Positions 35,586 to 46,441 of a DNA stretch of 64,000 nt are shown here, one piece after another. The notes below the pieces were generated by a model. That model made no database searches. It saw nothing but the letters and a program-made list of their open reading frames with translations, and had not been told where the DNA came from. The DNA comes from Pseudooceanicola spongiae (GTDB lineage: Bacteria; Pseudomonadota; Alphaproteobacteria; Rhodobacterales; Rhodobacteraceae): the NCBI RefSeq assembly GCF_014899185.1, contig NZ_CP045201.1, positions 4,131,501-4,195,500 of the forward strand, in the 5' to 3' direction. Position numbers and translations under genes: made by a program. Position 1 is the first letter of the stretch. Every line of letters begins with the position of its first letter.

Positions 35586-37709
35586 ATGGCACGCGATTAT
35601 CCCCTCGAACGCTACCGGAACTTCGGCATCATGGCTCACATTGATGCTGGTAAAACGACTTGTTCCGAGCGGATCCTGTACTACACCGGCAAATCCCACA
35701 ACATCGGTGAGGTGCACGATGGTGCAGCCACCATGGACTGGATGGAGCAGGAACAGGAACGCGGCATCACGATCACTTCCGCAGCCACAACGACGTTCTG
35801 GCAGTGGCAGGAAGATCCGACCGCTGAAGGTACCTACGACACCAAGTACCGCATGAACATCATCGACACCCCCGGCCACGTCGACTTCACCATCGAAGTC
35901 GAACGTTCGCTGGCGGTTCTCGACGGTGCCGTCTGCGTGCTCGACGCCAACGCCGGTGTTGAGCCCCAGACCGAAACCGTGTGGCGCCAAGCAGACCGTT
36001 ACAAGGTTCCGCGGATCGTGTTCGTCAACAAGATGGACAAGATCGGCGCAGACTTCTTCAACTGCGTGAAGATGGTTGCTGACCGTACTGGCGCGATCCC
36101 GGCACCGATCCAGATTCCGATCGGCTCCGAGACCGAGCTTGAGGGCATGATCGACCTCGTGACCATGGAAGAATGGGTCTGGAAAGGCGAAGATCTGGGC
36201 GCGTCCTGGGTTCGTCAGCCGATCCGTGAAGACCTGCAGGACCTCGCCGACGAATGGCGTGCCAACCTGATCGAATGCGCCGTCGAAATGGACGACGGAG
36301 CCATGGAAGACTACCTGGAAGGCAAAGAGCCCGATATCGCTTCGCTGCGTGCTCTGATCCGCAAGGGTACTCTGGCTCTGGCGTTCGTTCCGGTTCTCTG
36401 TGGTTCGGCATTCAAAAACAAAGGTGTGCAGCCCCTGCTGAACGCCGTTGTCGATTACCTGCCCAGCCCGATGGACGTTGTCGACTACATGGGCTTCCGC
36501 CCCGGTGATGAAACGGAAACCCGTGACCTGCCGCGTCGTGCCGATGACAACATGCCCTTTGCTGGCCTTGCGTTCAAAATCATGAACGACCCCTTTGTCG
36601 GTTCGCTGACCTTCGTGCGCGTTTACTCGGGCATGCTGAAAAAAGGCGACTCGCTTCAGAACTCGACCAAGGGCAAAAAAGAGCGCGTCGGTCGTATGAT
36701 GATGATGCACTCGAACAACCGCGAAGAGATCGAAGAAGCGTTCTCGGGCGACATCATCGCGCTGGCCGGTCTGAAGGACACCACCACTGGGGATACCCTG
36801 TGCGATCCTAAAGATCCGGTGGTTCTGGAAACGATGACCTTCCCCGATCCAGTGATCGAGATCGCCGTCGAACCCAAAACCAAGGGCGACCAAGAAAAGA
36901 TGTCGGCGGGCCTTGCTCGTCTGGCGGCTGAAGATCCTTCCTTCCGGGTGGAGACCGACCTCGAGTCCGGTCAGACCATCATGAAGGGCATGGGCGAACT
37001 TCACCTCGACATCCTGGTTGATCGTCTGCGTCGCGAGTTCAAGGTCGAAGCCAACATCGGTGCCCCGCAAGTGGCATACCGTGAAACGATTTCGAAGCAG
37101 GTCGAGCACACCTACACCCACAAGAAACAGTCGGGTGGTTCGGGTCAGTTCGGTGAGGTCAAGCTGATCATCACACCGACAGAGCCGGGCGAAGGTTACT
37201 CGTTCGAGAGCAAGATCGTTGGTGGTTCGGTGCCCAAGGAATACGTTCCCGGCGTCGAAAAAGGGATCAAGTCGGTCATGGACTCCGGTCCGTTGGCAGG
37301 CTTCCCGGTCATTGACTTCAAGGTTGCGCTGATCGACGGTAAGTTCCACGACGTTGACTCCTCCGTTCTGGCGTTCGAGATCGCTGCACGTATGTGCATG
37401 CGTGAAGGGATGCGTAAGGCCGGTGCGAAACTGCTCGAACCGATCATGAAAGTCGAAGTGATCACCCCGGAAGAATACACCGGCGGGATCATCGGCGACC
37501 TGACCTCGCGTCGCGGTCAGGTAACGGGCCAAGAAAACCGCGGCAATGCCGTGGCGATCGACTGCTTCGTGCCGCTGGCCAACATGTTCGGCTACATCAA
37601 CACTCTGCGTTCCATGTCTTCGGGCCGCGCACAGTTCACGATGCAGTTCGACCACTACGATCCGGTTCCGTCGAACATCTCGGACGAGATCCAGAAGAAA
37701 TACGCTTAA
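35586..37709 (+). CDS. fusA: Translation elongation factor G
   Basis: The 707-residue GTPase drives ribosomal translocation. The GTP motifs are clear: [18 protein letters not shown] and NKMDKIG, and the domain IV/V region (residues about 480-690) is complete. Length is normal. It is the third gene of the str operon; tuf copy 2 follows 82 bp later across a GC-rich hairpin region. Confidence 0.98.
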   Translation: MARDYPLERYRNFGIMAHIDAGKTTCSERILYYTGKSHNIGEVHDGAATMDWMEQEQERGITITSAATTTFWQWQEDPTAEGTYDTKYRMNIIDTPGHVDFTIEVERSLAVLDGAVCVLDANAGVEPQTETVWRQADRYKVPRIVFVNKMDKIGADFFNCVKMVADRTGAIPAPIQIPIGSETELEGMIDLVTMEEWVWKGEDLGASWVRQPIREDLQDLADEWRANLIECAVEMDDGAMEDYLEGKEPDIASLRALIRKGTLALAFVPVLCGSAFKNKGVQPLLNAVVDYLPSPMDVVDYMGFRPGDETETRDLPRRADDNMPFAGLAFKIMNDPFVGSLTFVRVYSGMLKKGDSLQNSTKGKKERVGRMMMMHSNNREEIEEAFSGDIIALAGLKDTTTGDTLCDPKDPVVLETMTFPDPVIEIAVEPKTKGDQEKMSAGLARLAAEDPSFRVETDLESGQTIMKGMGELHLDILVDRLRREFKVEANIGAPQVAYRETISKQVEHTYTHKKQSGGSGQFGEVKLIITPTEPGEGYSFESKIVGGSVPKEYVPGVEKGIKSVMDSGPLAGFPVIDFKVALIDGKFHDVDSSVLAFEIAARMCMREGMRKAGAKLLEPIMKVEVITPEEYTGGIIGDLTSRRGQVTGQENRGNAVAIDCFVPLANMFGYINTLRSMSSGRAQFTMQFDHYDPVPSNISDEIQKKYA

Positions 37710-37715
37710 CGGGAA

Positions 37716-37767
37716 GGCGGGGAGTACCCCGCCCTACCCACATTCCGTAGGGCGGGGACACCCCGCC
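37716..37767 (+). repeat. Alternative hairpins between fusA and tuf copy 2
   Basis: Two small hairpins (GGCGGGG-AGTA-CCCCGCC at 37716-37733, GGCGGGG-ACA-CCCCGCC at 37751-37767) compete with a larger one that pairs CCCCGCCCTAC (37727-37737) with GTAGGGCGGGG (37747-37757). No T-tract. This GC-rich dyad type is common between genes in this order. Confidence 0.6.
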
Positions 37768-37791
37768 ACCCGACAAGACAAGGAGCCCATG

Positions 37792-38967
37792 ATGGGAAAA
37801 GGTAAGTTTGAGCGCGGCAAGCCGCACTGCAACATCGGCACGATTGGTCACGTCGACCACGGCAAAACCACGCTGACCGCTGCGATCACCAAGTACTTTG
37901 GTGAATTCAAAGCCTACGATCAGATCGATGGCGCACCGGAAGAAAAAGCCCGTGGCATCACGATCTCGACCGCACACGTGGAATACGAGACCGCTGCACG
38001 CCACTACGCACACGTCGACTGCCCCGGCCACGCTGACTATGTGAAGAACATGATCACCGGCGCCGCACAGATGGACGGCGCGATCTTGGTTGTGAACGCA
38101 GCTGACGGCCCGATGCCCCAAACGCGCGAGCACATCCTGCTCGGTCGTCAGGTTGGCATCCCGTCGATGGTTGTCTTCATGAACAAAGTGGACCAGGTCG
38201 ACGACGAAGAGCTGCTTGAGCTCGTCGAGATGGAAATCCGCGAACTGCTGAGCATGTACGACTACCCGGGCGACGATATCCCGATCGTTGCAGGTTCGGC
38301 TCTGGCCGCGCTTGAAGGTCGTGACGAAGCCATCGGCGAGGACAAGATCCGCGCTCTGATGCAGGCTGTCGACGACTACATCCCGCAGCCCGCACGTGCC
38401 ATCGACCAGCCGTTCCTGATGCCGATCGAAGACGTTTTCTCGATCTCGGGTCGTGGCACTGTTGTGACCGGCCGTGTTGAGCGTGGCATCGTGAACGTTG
38501 GCGACGAACTTGAAATCGTCGGCATCCGCGACACCCGCAAAACCACCTGCACCGGCGTTGAAATGTTCCGCAAACTGCTCGATCGCGGTGAAGCTGGCGA
38601 CAACATCGGCGCCCTGCTGCGCGGCATCGACCGTGAAGGCGTGGAACGTGGTCAAGTGCTCTGCAAGCCCGGTTCGGTCAAGCCGCACACCGAGTTTGAA
38701 GCCGAAGCCTACATCCTGACGAAAGAAGAAGGCGGCCGTCACACGCCGTTCTTTGCGAACTACCGTCCGCAATTCTACTTCCGCACCACGGACGTCACCG
38801 GCACCGTCAAGCTGCCCGAGGGCACCGAGATGGTCATGCCCGGCGACAACCTGAAGTTCGAAGTCGAACTGATCGCGCCGATCGCCATGGAAGAGAAGCT
38901 CCGCTTCGCTATCCGTGAAGGTGGCCGGACTGTCGGTTCGGGCGTCGTCTCGAAAATCCTGAAGTAA
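37792..38967 (+). CDS. tuf: Translation elongation factor Tu, copy 2
   Basis: The 391-residue EF-Tu differs from copy 1 at residue 167 only (Ala here, Ser there); the surrounding GTP motifs are identical. Two ATGs stand in tandem at 37789 and 37792; the second gives the family [10 protein letters not shown] start and sits 6 nt after AGGAG. It is the fourth gene of the str operon. The near-identity over 1.2 kb suggests ongoing gene conversion between copies. Confidence 0.97.
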   Translation: MGKGKFERGKPHCNIGTIGHVDHGKTTLTAAITKYFGEFKAYDQIDGAPEEKARGITISTAHVEYETAARHYAHVDCPGHADYVKNMITGAAQMDGAILVVNAADGPMPQTREHILLGRQVGIPSMVVFMNKVDQVDDEELLELVEMEIRELLSMYDYPGDDIPIVAGSALAALEGRDEAIGEDKIRALMQAVDDYIPQPARAIDQPFLMPIEDVFSISGRGTVVTGRVERGIVNVGDELEIVGIRDTRKTTCTGVEMFRKLLDRGEAGDNIGALLRGIDREGVERGQVLCKPGSVKPHTEFEAEAYILTKEEGGRHTPFFANYRPQFYFRTTDVTGTVKLPEGTEMVMPGDNLKFEVELIAPIAMEEKLRFAIREGGRTVGSGVVSKILK

Positions 38968-39022
38968 GTCTGGCGTCCTGCCCTGGCGGGACACCGACCG
39001 AACAGGTCCAGAACCGGATGAA

Positions 39023-39053
39023 ACGGCGGGGGAAACCCCGCCGTCTCTCTTCT
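39023..39053 (+). terminator. Probable terminator of the str operon
   Basis: ACGGCGGGG-GAAA-CCCCGCCGT is followed by a pyrimidine run (CTCTCTTCT) rather than pure T. Confidence 0.5.
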
Positions 39054-39070
39054 GGTTACGAAAAGGAAAA

Positions 39071-39099
39071 GTTGTGCTGGACATAGCGTCCCACACAAC
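39071..39099 (+). repeat. Near-palindrome upstream of rpsJ
   Basis: GTTGTGCTGG and CCCACACAAC face each other around a 9-nt centre, about 130 bp before rpsJ. It could be an operator or a leader hairpin; no promoter with standard spacing was found near it. Confidence 0.35.
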
Positions 39100-39225
39100 G
39101 TATTCCGCGCCAATTCCAAACGGCGGGTCGCCTTGTTTTTGCAGGGTCCGCCGCGTGGGTTCGACGAGGGGCAGGGGTGATCCCTGCTCGTCCTATCAAC
39201 TCCAACGCCGCGAAAGGCTGACAAC

Positions 39226-39531
39226 ATGAGCCAAACCATTCGCATCCGGCTGAAGGCATTTGATTACCGCGTACTGGACTCCAGTACCCAGGAAATCCTC
39301 AACACGGCGAAGCGCACTGGCGCGACTGTCCGTGGCCCGATCCCGCTGCCCAACAAAATCGAGAAGTTCACGGTTCTCCGTGGCCCTCACGTTGACAAGA
39401 AATCCCGCGATCAGTTCGAGATCCGTACGCACAAGCGTCTGCTCGACATCGTGGATCCGACCCCGCAGACGGTGGACGCGCTGATGAAGCTCGACCTCGC
39501 CGCCGGCGTGGATGTCGAGATCAAGGTGTAA
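39226..39531 (+). CDS. rpsJ: 30S ribosomal protein S10
   Basis: The 101-residue protein sits in the 30S head and also forms the NusB-S10 antitermination complex. The sequence [14 protein letters not shown] and [16 protein letters not shown] is typical. It opens the S10 block, after the str operon. rplC follows 17 bp downstream. Confidence 0.98.
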   Translation: MSQTIRIRLKAFDYRVLDSSTQEILNTAKRTGATVRGPIPLPNKIEKFTVLRGPHVDKKSRDQFEIRTHKRLLDIVDPTPQTVDALMKLDLAAGVDVEIKV

Positions 39532-39548
39532 GGGGAGCAACGGATATT

Positions 39549-40391
39549 ATGCTGCGTTCCGGTATCATCGCAAAAAAAGTCGGTATGACCCGGCTGTTCA
39601 TGGAAGACGGTAAACAGATTCCTGTGACCGTTCTTCAACTCGACAAACTGCAGGTTGTTGCTCAGCGCACTTCCGAACTCAACGGCTACACTGCTGTTCA
39701 GCTCGGCGCCGGCACTGCCAAGGTCAAGCGCACCTCGCAAGCTATGCGCGGTCACTTTGCTGCAGCCAACGTCGAACCCAAACGCAAGGTTGCCGAGTTC
39801 CGTGTGGACCCCGACAATCTGATCAAGGTTGGTGAAGAAATCACTGCCGACCATTACTTCGCTGGCCAATTCGTCGACGTGTCTGGCACGTCGATCGGTA
39901 AAGGCTTCGCGGGCTCGATGAAGCGTCACAACTTCGGCGGTCTGCGTGCTTCGCACGGCGTCTCGATCTCTCACCGGTCGCATGGTTCGACGGGTCAGTG
40001 TCAGGATCCGGGCAAAGTCTTCAAAGGCAAGAAGATGGCTGGTCACATGGGTGCCGTTCGCGTCACCACGCAGAACCTGCAGGTCGTCAAGACCGATGCA
40101 GACCGCGGCCTGATCATGATCAAAGGCGCCGTCCCCGGTTCCAAAGGTGGCTGGGTGACTGTCAAGGATGCTGTCAAGAAACCGTTCCCCGAGAACGCGA
40201 TCCTGCCCGCAGCCCTGCGCTCTGCTGCTGAAGAAGCTTCCAAAGCCGCTGCTGAAGCTGCTGCGGCCGCTGAAGCCGAAGCCAAAGCAGCCGAAGAGGC
40301 CGCACTGGCCGAACAAGCTGCTGTGGAAGAAGCCGGTCTGAAAGAGGCTGCGGCCGATATTCAGGCTGATAAGAAGGAAGGCGAAGAATGA
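39549..40391 (+). CDS. rplC: 50S ribosomal protein L3 with long Ala/Glu-rich C-terminal tail
   Basis: Residues 1 to about 215 form normal L3, binding 23S rRNA near the peptidyl-transferase centre ([25 protein letters not shown] region with the methylated-Gln loop [10 protein letters not shown]). The remaining ~65 residues are a low-complexity Ala/Glu/Lys tail absent from E. coli L3 (209 residues). The tail is probably disordered or helical and surface-exposed; such tails occur in related alphaproteobacteria. The stop overlaps the rplD start by 4 bp. Confidence 0.96.
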   Translation: MLRSGIIAKKVGMTRLFMEDGKQIPVTVLQLDKLQVVAQRTSELNGYTAVQLGAGTAKVKRTSQAMRGHFAAANVEPKRKVAEFRVDPDNLIKVGEEITADHYFAGQFVDVSGTSIGKGFAGSMKRHNFGGLRASHGVSISHRSHGSTGQCQDPGKVFKGKKMAGHMGAVRVTTQNLQVVKTDADRGLIMIKGAVPGSKGGWVTVKDAVKKPFPENAILPAALRSAAEEASKAAAEAAAAAEAEAKAAEEAALAEQAAVEEAGLKEAAADIQADKKEGEE

Positions 40392-41005
40392 AACTCGACG
40401 TGATCAATCTGGACGGCTCCATTGCCGGTTCCGTCGATCTCGGCGACGAGATCTTCGGCCTGGAGCCGCGTGCAGACATTCTGCACCGTATGGTTCGCTG
40501 GCAGCGTGCCAAGCAGCAGCAGGGTACCCACAAGGTTCTCGGCCGCTCGGAAGTGAGCTACTCGACCAAGAAGATCTATCGCCAAAAAGGCACCGGTGGC
40601 GCACGTCACGGGTCCCGCAAGGCGCCGATCTTCCGCAAGGGTGGTATCTACAAGGGCCCGACGCCCCGCAGCCACGCACACGATCTGACGAAGAAGTTCC
40701 GCAAGCTGGGTCTGAAGCACGCGCTTTCGGCCAAGGCACTCGCGGGCAACCTCGTCATCATCGAGAATGCAGAAGCTGAGGGCAAAACCTCGGTTCTGGC
40801 CAAGCAGGTCGCAAGCCTCGGCTGGAAACGCGCCCTGATCATTGACGGCGCCGCTGTCAACGAAGGGTTCGCCCGTGCTGCCGCCAACATCGACGGTCTG
40901 GACGTGCTGCCTTCGATGGGCGCCAACGTTTATGACATCCTGCGTCGTGACACCCTCGTGCTCACGAAGTCGGCTGTCGAAGCCCTGGAGGCCCGTCTGA
41001 AATGA
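40388..41005 (+). CDS. rplD: 50S ribosomal protein L4
   Basis: The 205-residue protein lines the exit tunnel with its loop ([22 protein letters not shown]) and in E. coli represses the S10 operon. Length is normal. It is coupled to rplC (4-bp overlap) and to rplW (4-bp overlap). Confidence 0.97.
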   Translation: MKLDVINLDGSIAGSVDLGDEIFGLEPRADILHRMVRWQRAKQQQGTHKVLGRSEVSYSTKKIYRQKGTGGARHGSRKAPIFRKGGIYKGPTPRSHAHDLTKKFRKLGLKHALSAKALAGNLVIIENAEAEGKTSVLAKQVASLGWKRALIIDGAAVNEGFARAAANIDGLDVLPSMGANVYDILRRDTLVLTKSAVEALEARLK

Positions 41006-41298
41006 GCGCGAAAGCAGAACATTACGACGTGATCCGCAAGCCGATCATCACCGAAAAAGCCACGATGGCGTCCGAAGCTGGCGCTGTGGTTTTTGAAGTC
41101 GATATCGCGGCCAACAAGCCGCAGATCAAAGAAGCTGTAGAAGCCCTGTTCAACGTCAAGGTGAAGGCCGTCAACACGACCATCACCAAGGGCAAGGTCA
41201 AACGGTTCCGCGGTCAGCTCGGCAAGCGTAAAGACGTCAAGAAGGCTTATGTGACCCTGCAAGAGGGTAACACTATCGACGTGACCACGGGTCTCTGA
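41002..41298 (+). CDS. rplW: 50S ribosomal protein L23
   Basis: The 98-residue protein at the tunnel exit docks trigger factor and SRP. It shows the conserved [13 protein letters not shown] start and the [15 protein letters not shown] loop. It overlaps rplD by 4 bp. An intrinsic terminator follows at 41317, so rplB needs its own promoter. Confidence 0.97.
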   Translation: MSAKAEHYDVIRKPIITEKATMASEAGAVVFEVDIAANKPQIKEAVEALFNVKVKAVNTTITKGKVKRFRGQLGKRKDVKKAYVTLQEGNTIDVTTGL

Positions 41299-41316
41299 TA
41301 GTAAGCCGCGAATCTT

Positions 41317-41350
41317 ACATGGCCCCGGACCTCCGGGGCCATGTATTTTT
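41317..41350 (+). terminator. Intrinsic terminator after rplW
   Basis: ACATGGCCCCG / CGGGGCCATGT forms an 11-bp stem followed by ATTTTT, inside what is normally one continuous S10 operon. Confidence 0.85.
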
Positions 41351-41552
41351 GGTCACGAGACGGGCGTAAGCCGGTCATCTGACCGCCGGGCAGGGTTACC
41401 TGCCTCACCCCACCGGGGACCTTCGGGGCCCTAATTCAGGGTAGTGTGTCGTTTGCGGACCTTTCCATCCGCGCGGCAAGTACCCAATACATAGCGGCCC
41501 TGGTCCTCTCTGGGACAGACGGGTCGCACTTGCTAAACGGAAGACAGAAAGC

Positions 41553-42392
41553 ATGGCACTTAAGTCGTATAAGCCGACTACGCCGGGCCAGCGCGGGCTG
41601 GTGCTGATCGACCGTTCGGAGCTGTGGAAAGGACGTCCCGTCAAAGCCCTCACCGAGGGTTTGACGAAATCGGGCGGCCGGAACAACACCGGACGGATCA
41701 CCTCGCGCCGTCGCGGCGGCGGGGCGAAACGCCTCTACCGGATCGTTGACTTCAAACGCAACAAATTTGACGTCGAAGGCGTCGTGATGCGGATCGAGTA
41801 TGACCCGAACCGCACCGCCTTCATCGCACTGATCCAATACGTCGATGGCGAACAGGCCTACATCCTGGCGCCTCAGCGTCTGACGATCGGCGACAAAGTC
41901 GTCGCCAGCGCCAAGGCAGACATCAAGCCGGGCAACGCAATGCCCTTCTCGGGTATGCCGATCGGTACGATCGTCCACAACATCGAGCTGAAGCCCGGTA
42001 AAGGCGGTCAGATCGCACGTGCCGCCGGCACCTACGCCCAGTTCGTTGGTCGTGACGGTGGCTACGCACAGATCCGCCTGTCGAGCGGAGAGCTCCGCAT
42101 GGTGCGTCAGGAATGCCTGGCAACCGTGGGTGCCGTGTCGAACCCCGACAACTCAAACCAGAACTACGGTAAAGCCGGTCGTATGCGCCACAAGGGCATC
42201 CGCCCGAGCGTTCGCGGCGTTGTCATGAACCCGATCGACCACCCCCATGGTGGTGGTGAAGGTCGGACATCCGGTGGTCGCCACCCGGTTACCCCCTGGG
42301 GTAAACCGACCAAGGGCTACAAAACCCGCAAGAACAAGGCGACGGATAAATACATCATCCGTTCGCGTCACGCGAAGAAGAAGGGTCGCTAA
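41553..42392 (+). CDS. rplB: 50S ribosomal protein L2
   Basis: The 279-residue protein is needed for subunit joining and peptidyl transfer. It shows the typical [21 protein letters not shown] region and, at the C-terminus, [25 protein letters not shown] with the conserved His. It follows rplW after a 254-bp gap containing a terminator; no promoter with standard spacing was clear. rpsS follows 3 bp later. Confidence 0.98.
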   Translation: MALKSYKPTTPGQRGLVLIDRSELWKGRPVKALTEGLTKSGGRNNTGRITSRRRGGGAKRLYRIVDFKRNKFDVEGVVMRIEYDPNRTAFIALIQYVDGEQAYILAPQRLTIGDKVVASAKADIKPGNAMPFSGMPIGTIVHNIELKPGKGGQIARAAGTYAQFVGRDGGYAQIRLSSGELRMVRQECLATVGAVSNPDNSNQNYGKAGRMRHKGIRPSVRGVVMNPIDHPHGGGEGRTSGGRHPVTPWGKPTKGYKTRKNKATDKYIIRSRHAKKKGR

Positions 42393-42395
42393 TCT

Positions 42396-42674
42396 ATGGC
42401 ACGCTCTGTTTGGAAAGGCCCCTTCGTTGACGCTTACGTCCTGAAGAAGGCCGAGGCGGCACGCGAAAGCGGTCGTAACGAAGTCATCAAAATCTGGTCG
42501 CGTCGCTCGACGATCCTGCCCCAGTTCGTGGGCCTGACGTTCGGCGTTTACAACGGTCAGAAACATATCCCTGTCAACGTCTCGGAAGACATGATCGGTC
42601 AGAAGTTCGGTGAGTATTCCCCGACCCGGACCTATTATGGTCACGCTGCAGACAAAAAAGCGAAGCGGAAGTAA
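42396..42674 (+). CDS. rpsS: 30S ribosomal protein S19
   Basis: The 92-residue head protein has the [19 protein letters not shown] start and the [18 protein letters not shown] end. It sits tightly between rplB and rplV. Confidence 0.97.
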   Translation: MARSVWKGPFVDAYVLKKAEAARESGRNEVIKIWSRRSTILPQFVGLTFGVYNGQKHIPVNVSEDMIGQKFGEYSPTRTYYGHAADKKAKRK

Positions 42675-42677
42675 GTC

Positions 42678-43061
42678 ATGGGCAAGGAAAAGAACCCCCG
42701 CCGCGTGGCAGACAACGAAGCAATGGCAAAATTGCGCATGCTTCGTACCAGCCCGCAGAAACTGAACCTGGTTGCAGCGATGATCCGCGGCAAGAAGGTC
42801 GGCAAGGCTCTGAACGATCTGACCTTCTCGAAAAAGCGTATCGCTGAAGACGTTAAGAAATGTCTCCAGTCCGCGATCGCCAACGCCGAGAACAACCACA
42901 GCCTGGACGTTGACGAGCTGATCGTCGCCGAGGCTTATGTCGGTAAGAACCTGGTGATGAAACGTGGCCGTCCGCGCGCACGCGGCCGTTACGGCAAGAT
43001 CATGAAGCCGTTTTCGGAACTCACCATCAAGGTGCGTCAGGTCGAGGAGCAAGAAGCGTAA
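42678..43061 (+). CDS. rplV: 50S ribosomal protein L22
   Basis: The 127-residue protein contributes the beta-hairpin of the exit tunnel ([18 protein letters not shown]). The N-terminal [17 protein letters not shown] helix is conserved. Its stop shares one base with the rpsC start (TAATG). Confidence 0.97.
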   Translation: MGKEKNPRRVADNEAMAKLRMLRTSPQKLNLVAAMIRGKKVGKALNDLTFSKKRIAEDVKKCLQSAIANAENNHSLDVDELIVAEAYVGKNLVMKRGRPRARGRYGKIMKPFSELTIKVRQVEEQEA

Positions 43062-43768
43062 TGGGTCAGAAAGTCAATCCGATCGGTATGCGTCTGCAGG
43101 TCAACCGGACCTGGGACAGCCGCTGGTACGCCGACACCAAGGATTACGGTGATCTTCTTCTTGAAGACCTGAAAATCCGCGCATTCATCAAGACCGAGTG
43201 CAAGCAAGCTGGCATTGCCCGCGTGATCATCGAACGCCCTCACAAGAAGTGCCGTGTGACCATTCACACTGCACGTCCGGGCGTGATCATCGGCAAGAAA
43301 GGCGCTGACATCGAGGTTCTGCGCAAGAAGCTGGCGAAGATGACCGACAGCGAATTGCACCTCAACATCGTTGAGGTTCGCAAGCCCGAGCTGGACGCGG
43401 CCCTGGTTGCCGAATCCATCGCTCAGCAGCTGGAACGCCGTGTGTCTTTCCGTCGCGCCATGAAACGTTCGGTTCAGAACGCCATGCGCATGGGTGCACT
43501 TGGTATTCGTGTCAACGTCGGTGGCCGTCTTGGCGGCGCCGAGATCGCACGGACCGAATGGTACCGTGAAGGCCGCGTGCCTTTGCATACCCTGCGGGCC
43601 GATATCGATTACGCCCACGCCGAAGCAATGACCCCCTATGGTATCATCGGGATCAAGGTCTGGATCTTCAAAGGCGAGATCATGGAACATGATCCGCAGG
43701 CGCGTGACCGTAGGGCACAAGAACTCCAGGACGGACCCGCCCCTCGTGGCGCCGGTCGCGGCCGGTAA
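43061..43768 (+). CDS. rpsC: 30S ribosomal protein S3
   Basis: The 235-residue protein at the mRNA entry site carries a KH domain ([17 protein letters not shown], with the GxxG loop). It begins [22 protein letters not shown]. The C-terminal domain ends with a basic tail. Normal length; it is coupled to rplV. Confidence 0.97.
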   Translation: MGQKVNPIGMRLQVNRTWDSRWYADTKDYGDLLLEDLKIRAFIKTECKQAGIARVIIERPHKKCRVTIHTARPGVIIGKKGADIEVLRKKLAKMTDSELHLNIVEVRKPELDAALVAESIAQQLERRVSFRRAMKRSVQNAMRMGALGIRVNVGGRLGGAEIARTEWYREGRVPLHTLRADIDYAHAEAMTPYGIIGIKVWIFKGEIMEHDPQARDRRAQELQDGPAPRGAGRGR

Positions 43769-43780
43769 GGAGAGAGTGAT

Positions 43781-44194
43781 ATGCTTCAACCGAAACGCAC
43801 CAAATTCCGCAAAATGCACAAAGGCCGTATCCACGGTCTGGCAAAAGGCGGTTCGGACCTGAACTTCGGCACCTTCGGCCTCAAGGCTACTCAGCCTGAG
43901 CGTGTGACGGCTCGTCAAATCGAAGCGGCTCGCCGCGCGATGACCCGCCACATGAAACGCCAGGGCCGTGTCTGGATCCGGATCTTCCCGGATCTGCCCG
44001 TAACCTCGAAACCGACCGAAGTCCGTATGGGTAAAGGTAAAGGTTCCGTGGACTACTGGGCAGCCAAGGTGAAACCGGGCCGCGTCATGTTCGAAATCGA
44101 CGGCGTCAGCGAAGAAGTCGCACGTGAGGCTCTGCGCCTTGCGTCGATGAAACTGCCGATCAAAACCCGCGTCGTCGTTCGCGAAGACTGGTAA
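43781..44194 (+). CDS. rplP: 50S ribosomal protein L16
   Basis: The 137-residue protein sits by the A site and assists tRNA positioning ([17 protein letters not shown] start; the [26 protein letters not shown] loop, including the Arg hydroxylated in E. coli L16 by YcfD). It ends the rplB unit; an intrinsic terminator follows at 44238 and a 2OG-oxygenase-like gene comes next. Confidence 0.97.
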   Translation: MLQPKRTKFRKMHKGRIHGLAKGGSDLNFGTFGLKATQPERVTARQIEAARRAMTRHMKRQGRVWIRIFPDLPVTSKPTEVRMGKGKGSVDYWAAKVKPGRVMFEIDGVSEEVAREALRLASMKLPIKTRVVVREDW

Positions 44195-44237
44195 GTCCGG
44201 GGTGGGCCTCAGCGGCCCGTCATCTGACCATCTAAAG

Positions 44238-44269
44238 AAACCCCCGCTGATCCGTCAGCGGGGGTTTTT
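44238..44269 (+). terminator. Intrinsic terminator after rplP
   Basis: CCCCCGCTGA-TCCG-TCAGCGGGGG is followed by five T. Confidence 0.95.
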
Positions 44270-44410
44270 CTGTGTGGGGCAGGGGCCGCGTCTGGGGTGC
44301 GTTTGTGGTCACCTGAAGGCGGGGTGAAGCCCGCCCTCCGGCAGGATTTCATTTGACTTCGCGCGCCCCATATCGTTCGCCTCGCCCCAAGCCTTCAAAG
44401 GAGTCTCGCC

Positions 44411-45031
44411 ATGTCCGATATCCGGTCCCTCTTCGCCACCCGCCTCTACCGCGCCGCCCTGTCCGAAAAGGGCAATACTGTCGATGCGGATGAGCTTGAG
44501 GCCTCCTGCTACTCCATCGCCGAGGATGACGAGGCCGGGCAGGAATGGTGCGAGGACAACGATTACCCCGGCTACACCAGCTATGCCTCGCTGACCGATC
44601 TGCCCTGGCGGTTCCCGATCTTCGGCGATCTGGTCAAGCTGCTGGATGCCCATGTCGCCAGCTTTGCCGAAGACCTCGGCTTCGATCTTGGGGACAAGAA
44701 GCTGAAGCTGGAAGACCTCTGGATCAACATCCTGCCCGAAGGTGGCACGCACAGCTCTCATATCCACCCGCACAGCGTCATCAGTGGCACGACCTATGTC
44801 GCCATGCCCGAGGGCACCAGCGCGCTCAAGCTCGAGGATCCGCGCCTGCCAATGATGATGGCGGCCCCTGTCCGCCGCAAGGACGTGCGCGAGGAGCTGA
44901 AAACCTTCGTCTACGTCAAACCCGAGGTTGGCGACGTGCTGCTCTGGGAAAGCTGGCTGCGTCACGAGGTGCCGATGAACATGACCGAGGCGGACCGCAT
45001 CAGCATCAGCTTCAACTACGCCTGGGGCTGA
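44411..45031 (+). CDS. TIGR02466-like putative 2OG-Fe(II) oxygenase
   Basis: The 206-residue protein matches the TIGR02466-type double-stranded beta-helix pattern: WINILPEGG followed by His117-x-His119 before SGTTYV, a distal His185 (SWLRHEVP) and Arg196 ([10 protein letters not shown]), giving an iron and 2-oxoglutarate site. It would hydroxylate a protein or small molecule using O2; the substrate is unknown. It lies between the terminated rplP unit and the rpmC promoter, so it is a separate gene in the ribosomal cluster. A role in ribosomal-protein hydroxylation is only a context guess. No signal peptide. Confidence 0.7.
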   Translation: MSDIRSLFATRLYRAALSEKGNTVDADELEASCYSIAEDDEAGQEWCEDNDYPGYTSYASLTDLPWRFPIFGDLVKLLDAHVASFAEDLGFDLGDKKLKLEDLWINILPEGGTHSSHIHPHSVISGTTYVAMPEGTSALKLEDPRLPMMMAAPVRRKDVREELKTFVYVKPEVGDVLLWESWLRHEVPMNMTEADRISISFNYAWG

Positions 45032-45078
45032 GGCCGGGGAGGGGGGCTGAAAGCCTTGCGAACCTTGTCTGCAAGGGG

Positions 45079-45107
45079 TTGCAACATGAGGCCCCCCCGC
45101 GTATAGG
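45079..45107 (+). promoter_or_regulatory. Promoter of rpmC-rpsQ-rplN... unit
   Basis: TTGCAA (45079-45084), a 17-bp spacer and TATAGG (45102-45107), about 85 bp before rpmC. Confidence 0.65.
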
Positions 45108-45192
45108 CAGCGCTCGTACTTGTAAAATAACCCACCGGATTCGCGGGTCACCTCAAAAGGGCCCCCCGGTGCAAGGATGGAAAGGAAGCGCT

Positions 45193-45399
45193 ATGAGCGC
45201 CATCGAGCTTCGCGAGAAGACTCCGGACCAGCTTCGTGAGGAGCTGGCAGAGCTGAAGAAAGCACAGTTTAACCTGCGTTTTCAACAAGCGACCGGTCAA
45301 CTGGAAAACTCCGCACAAATCCGCGTCGCGCGCCGTCAGGCTGCCCGCGTTCTCACCGTGCTGAACGAAAAAGCTGCAGCTGCAGCCGCTTCTGAATAA
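45193..45399 (+). CDS. rpmC: 50S ribosomal protein L29
   Basis: The 68-residue helical protein near the tunnel exit has the [15 protein letters not shown] and [10 protein letters not shown] motifs. The ATG at 45193 follows AAAGGAAG, and longer in-frame starts upstream do not match the family. It begins a new unit after the oxygenase gene; rpsQ follows 11 bp later. Confidence 0.96.
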   Translation: MSAIELREKTPDQLREELAELKKAQFNLRFQQATGQLENSAQIRVARRQAARVLTVLNEKAAAAAASE

Positions 45400-45410
45400 G
45401 GAAGATCCAG

Positions 45411-45641
45411 ATGCCCAAACGTATTCTTAACGGCGTCGTCACTTCGGCTGCCAACGAACAAACAGTCACCGTCTCCGTGGAACGCCGTTTCACGCACCCG
45501 GTTCTGAAGAAAACCATCCGTAAGTCCAAGAAATACCGGGCTCACGATGAACTGAACACCTACAAGACAGGTGACGCGGTTCGCATTCAGGAATGCGCTC
45601 CGAAATCGAAAACGAAACGCTGGGAAGTGATCGCCAGCTGA
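45411..45641 (+). CDS. rpsQ: 30S ribosomal protein S17
   Basis: The 76-residue primary 16S-binding protein has the [24 protein letters not shown] core and the YRAHDE segment. A 120-bp gap follows before rplN, longer than usual for this operon. Confidence 0.96.
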   Translation: MPKRILNGVVTSAANEQTVTVSVERRFTHPVLKKTIRKSKKYRAHDELNTYKTGDAVRIQECAPKSKTKRWEVIAS

Positions 45642-45761
45642 TCGGAAAGGCCTGCCCGCAAGGGTGGGCCGCAACCGTGAAGCCGGGCAACATTTCCCGG
45701 TTCAATCGAAACCCTGGGGCTCTGTTGATCATCAGAGCTTCCACAGGTCGGGAGAAACCAC

Positions 45762-46130
45762 ATGATCCAGATGCAGACCAATCTGGATGTCGCTGACAAC
45801 TCCGGCGCTCGCCGAGTTCAGTGCATCAAGGTTCTGGGTGGCTCCAAGCGTAAGTACGCTTCGGTAGGTGACATTATTGTCGTCTCCGTCAAGGAAGCTA
45901 TCCCGCGCGGCCGCGTAAAGAAAGGTGACGTCCGTAAGGCCGTCGTCGTACGCACCGCCAAAGAAGTTCGCCGTGAAGATGGCACCGCGATCCGTTTCGA
46001 TCGCAACGCCGCTGTTATCCTGAACAACAACAACGAGCCCGTAGGTACGCGTATCTTCGGCCCGGTTGTTCGTGAGCTGCGTGCCAAGAACTTCATGAAA
46101 ATCATCTCGCTGGCGCCGGAGGTGCTGTAA
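45762..46130 (+). CDS. rplN: 50S ribosomal protein L14
   Basis: The 122-residue interface protein shows [17 protein letters not shown] and the [13 protein letters not shown] end, both hallmarks of L14. It shares one base with the rplX start (TAATG). Confidence 0.97.
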   Translation: MIQMQTNLDVADNSGARRVQCIKVLGGSKRKYASVGDIIVVSVKEAIPRGRVKKGDVRKAVVVRTAKEVRREDGTAIRFDRNAAVILNNNNEPVGTRIFGPVVRELRAKNFMKIISLAPEVL

Positions 46131-46441
46131 TGGCTGCTAAACTCCGCAAAGGCGACACGGTCATCATTCTGACTGGCAAGGACAAGGGCAAGACCGGCGC
46201 AATCGCGTCTGTTGATCCCAAATCCGGCAAAGCCGTCGTTGAAGGCCTCAACATGGCAATCCGTGCGACCCGTCAGACACAGACGTCGCAAGGTGGCCGT
46301 ATTCCCAAAGCAATGCCGATCGCTCTGTCGAACCTGGCACTTGTAGACGCAAACGGCAAAGCGACCCGCGTCGGCTTCAAAGTTGAAGGCGACAAGAAAG
46401 TCCGCTTTGCCAAGACCACGGGGGACGTGATCGATGCTTGA
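46130..46441 (+). CDS. rplX: 50S ribosomal protein L24
   Basis: The 103-residue assembly-initiating protein carries a KOW motif ([18 protein letters not shown]). It overlaps rplE by 8 bp. Confidence 0.97.
   Translation: MAAKLRKGDTVIILTGKDKGKTGAIASVDPKSGKAVVEGLNMAIRATRQTQTSQGGRIPKAMPIALSNLALVDANGKATRVGFKVEGDKKVRFAKTTGDVIDA

Noticed and set aside
34527..37655. Open frame of 1042 codons opposite rpsL-rpsG-fusA
   Set aside because: It runs antisense across several real genes and their gaps, has biased composition and no domain.
38968..39225. ACCGAC units between tuf copy 2 and rpsJ
   Set aside because: ACCGAC and ACCG occur here, but at steps of 4, 16 and 20 bp, so they lack the 11-bp period of the three arrays.
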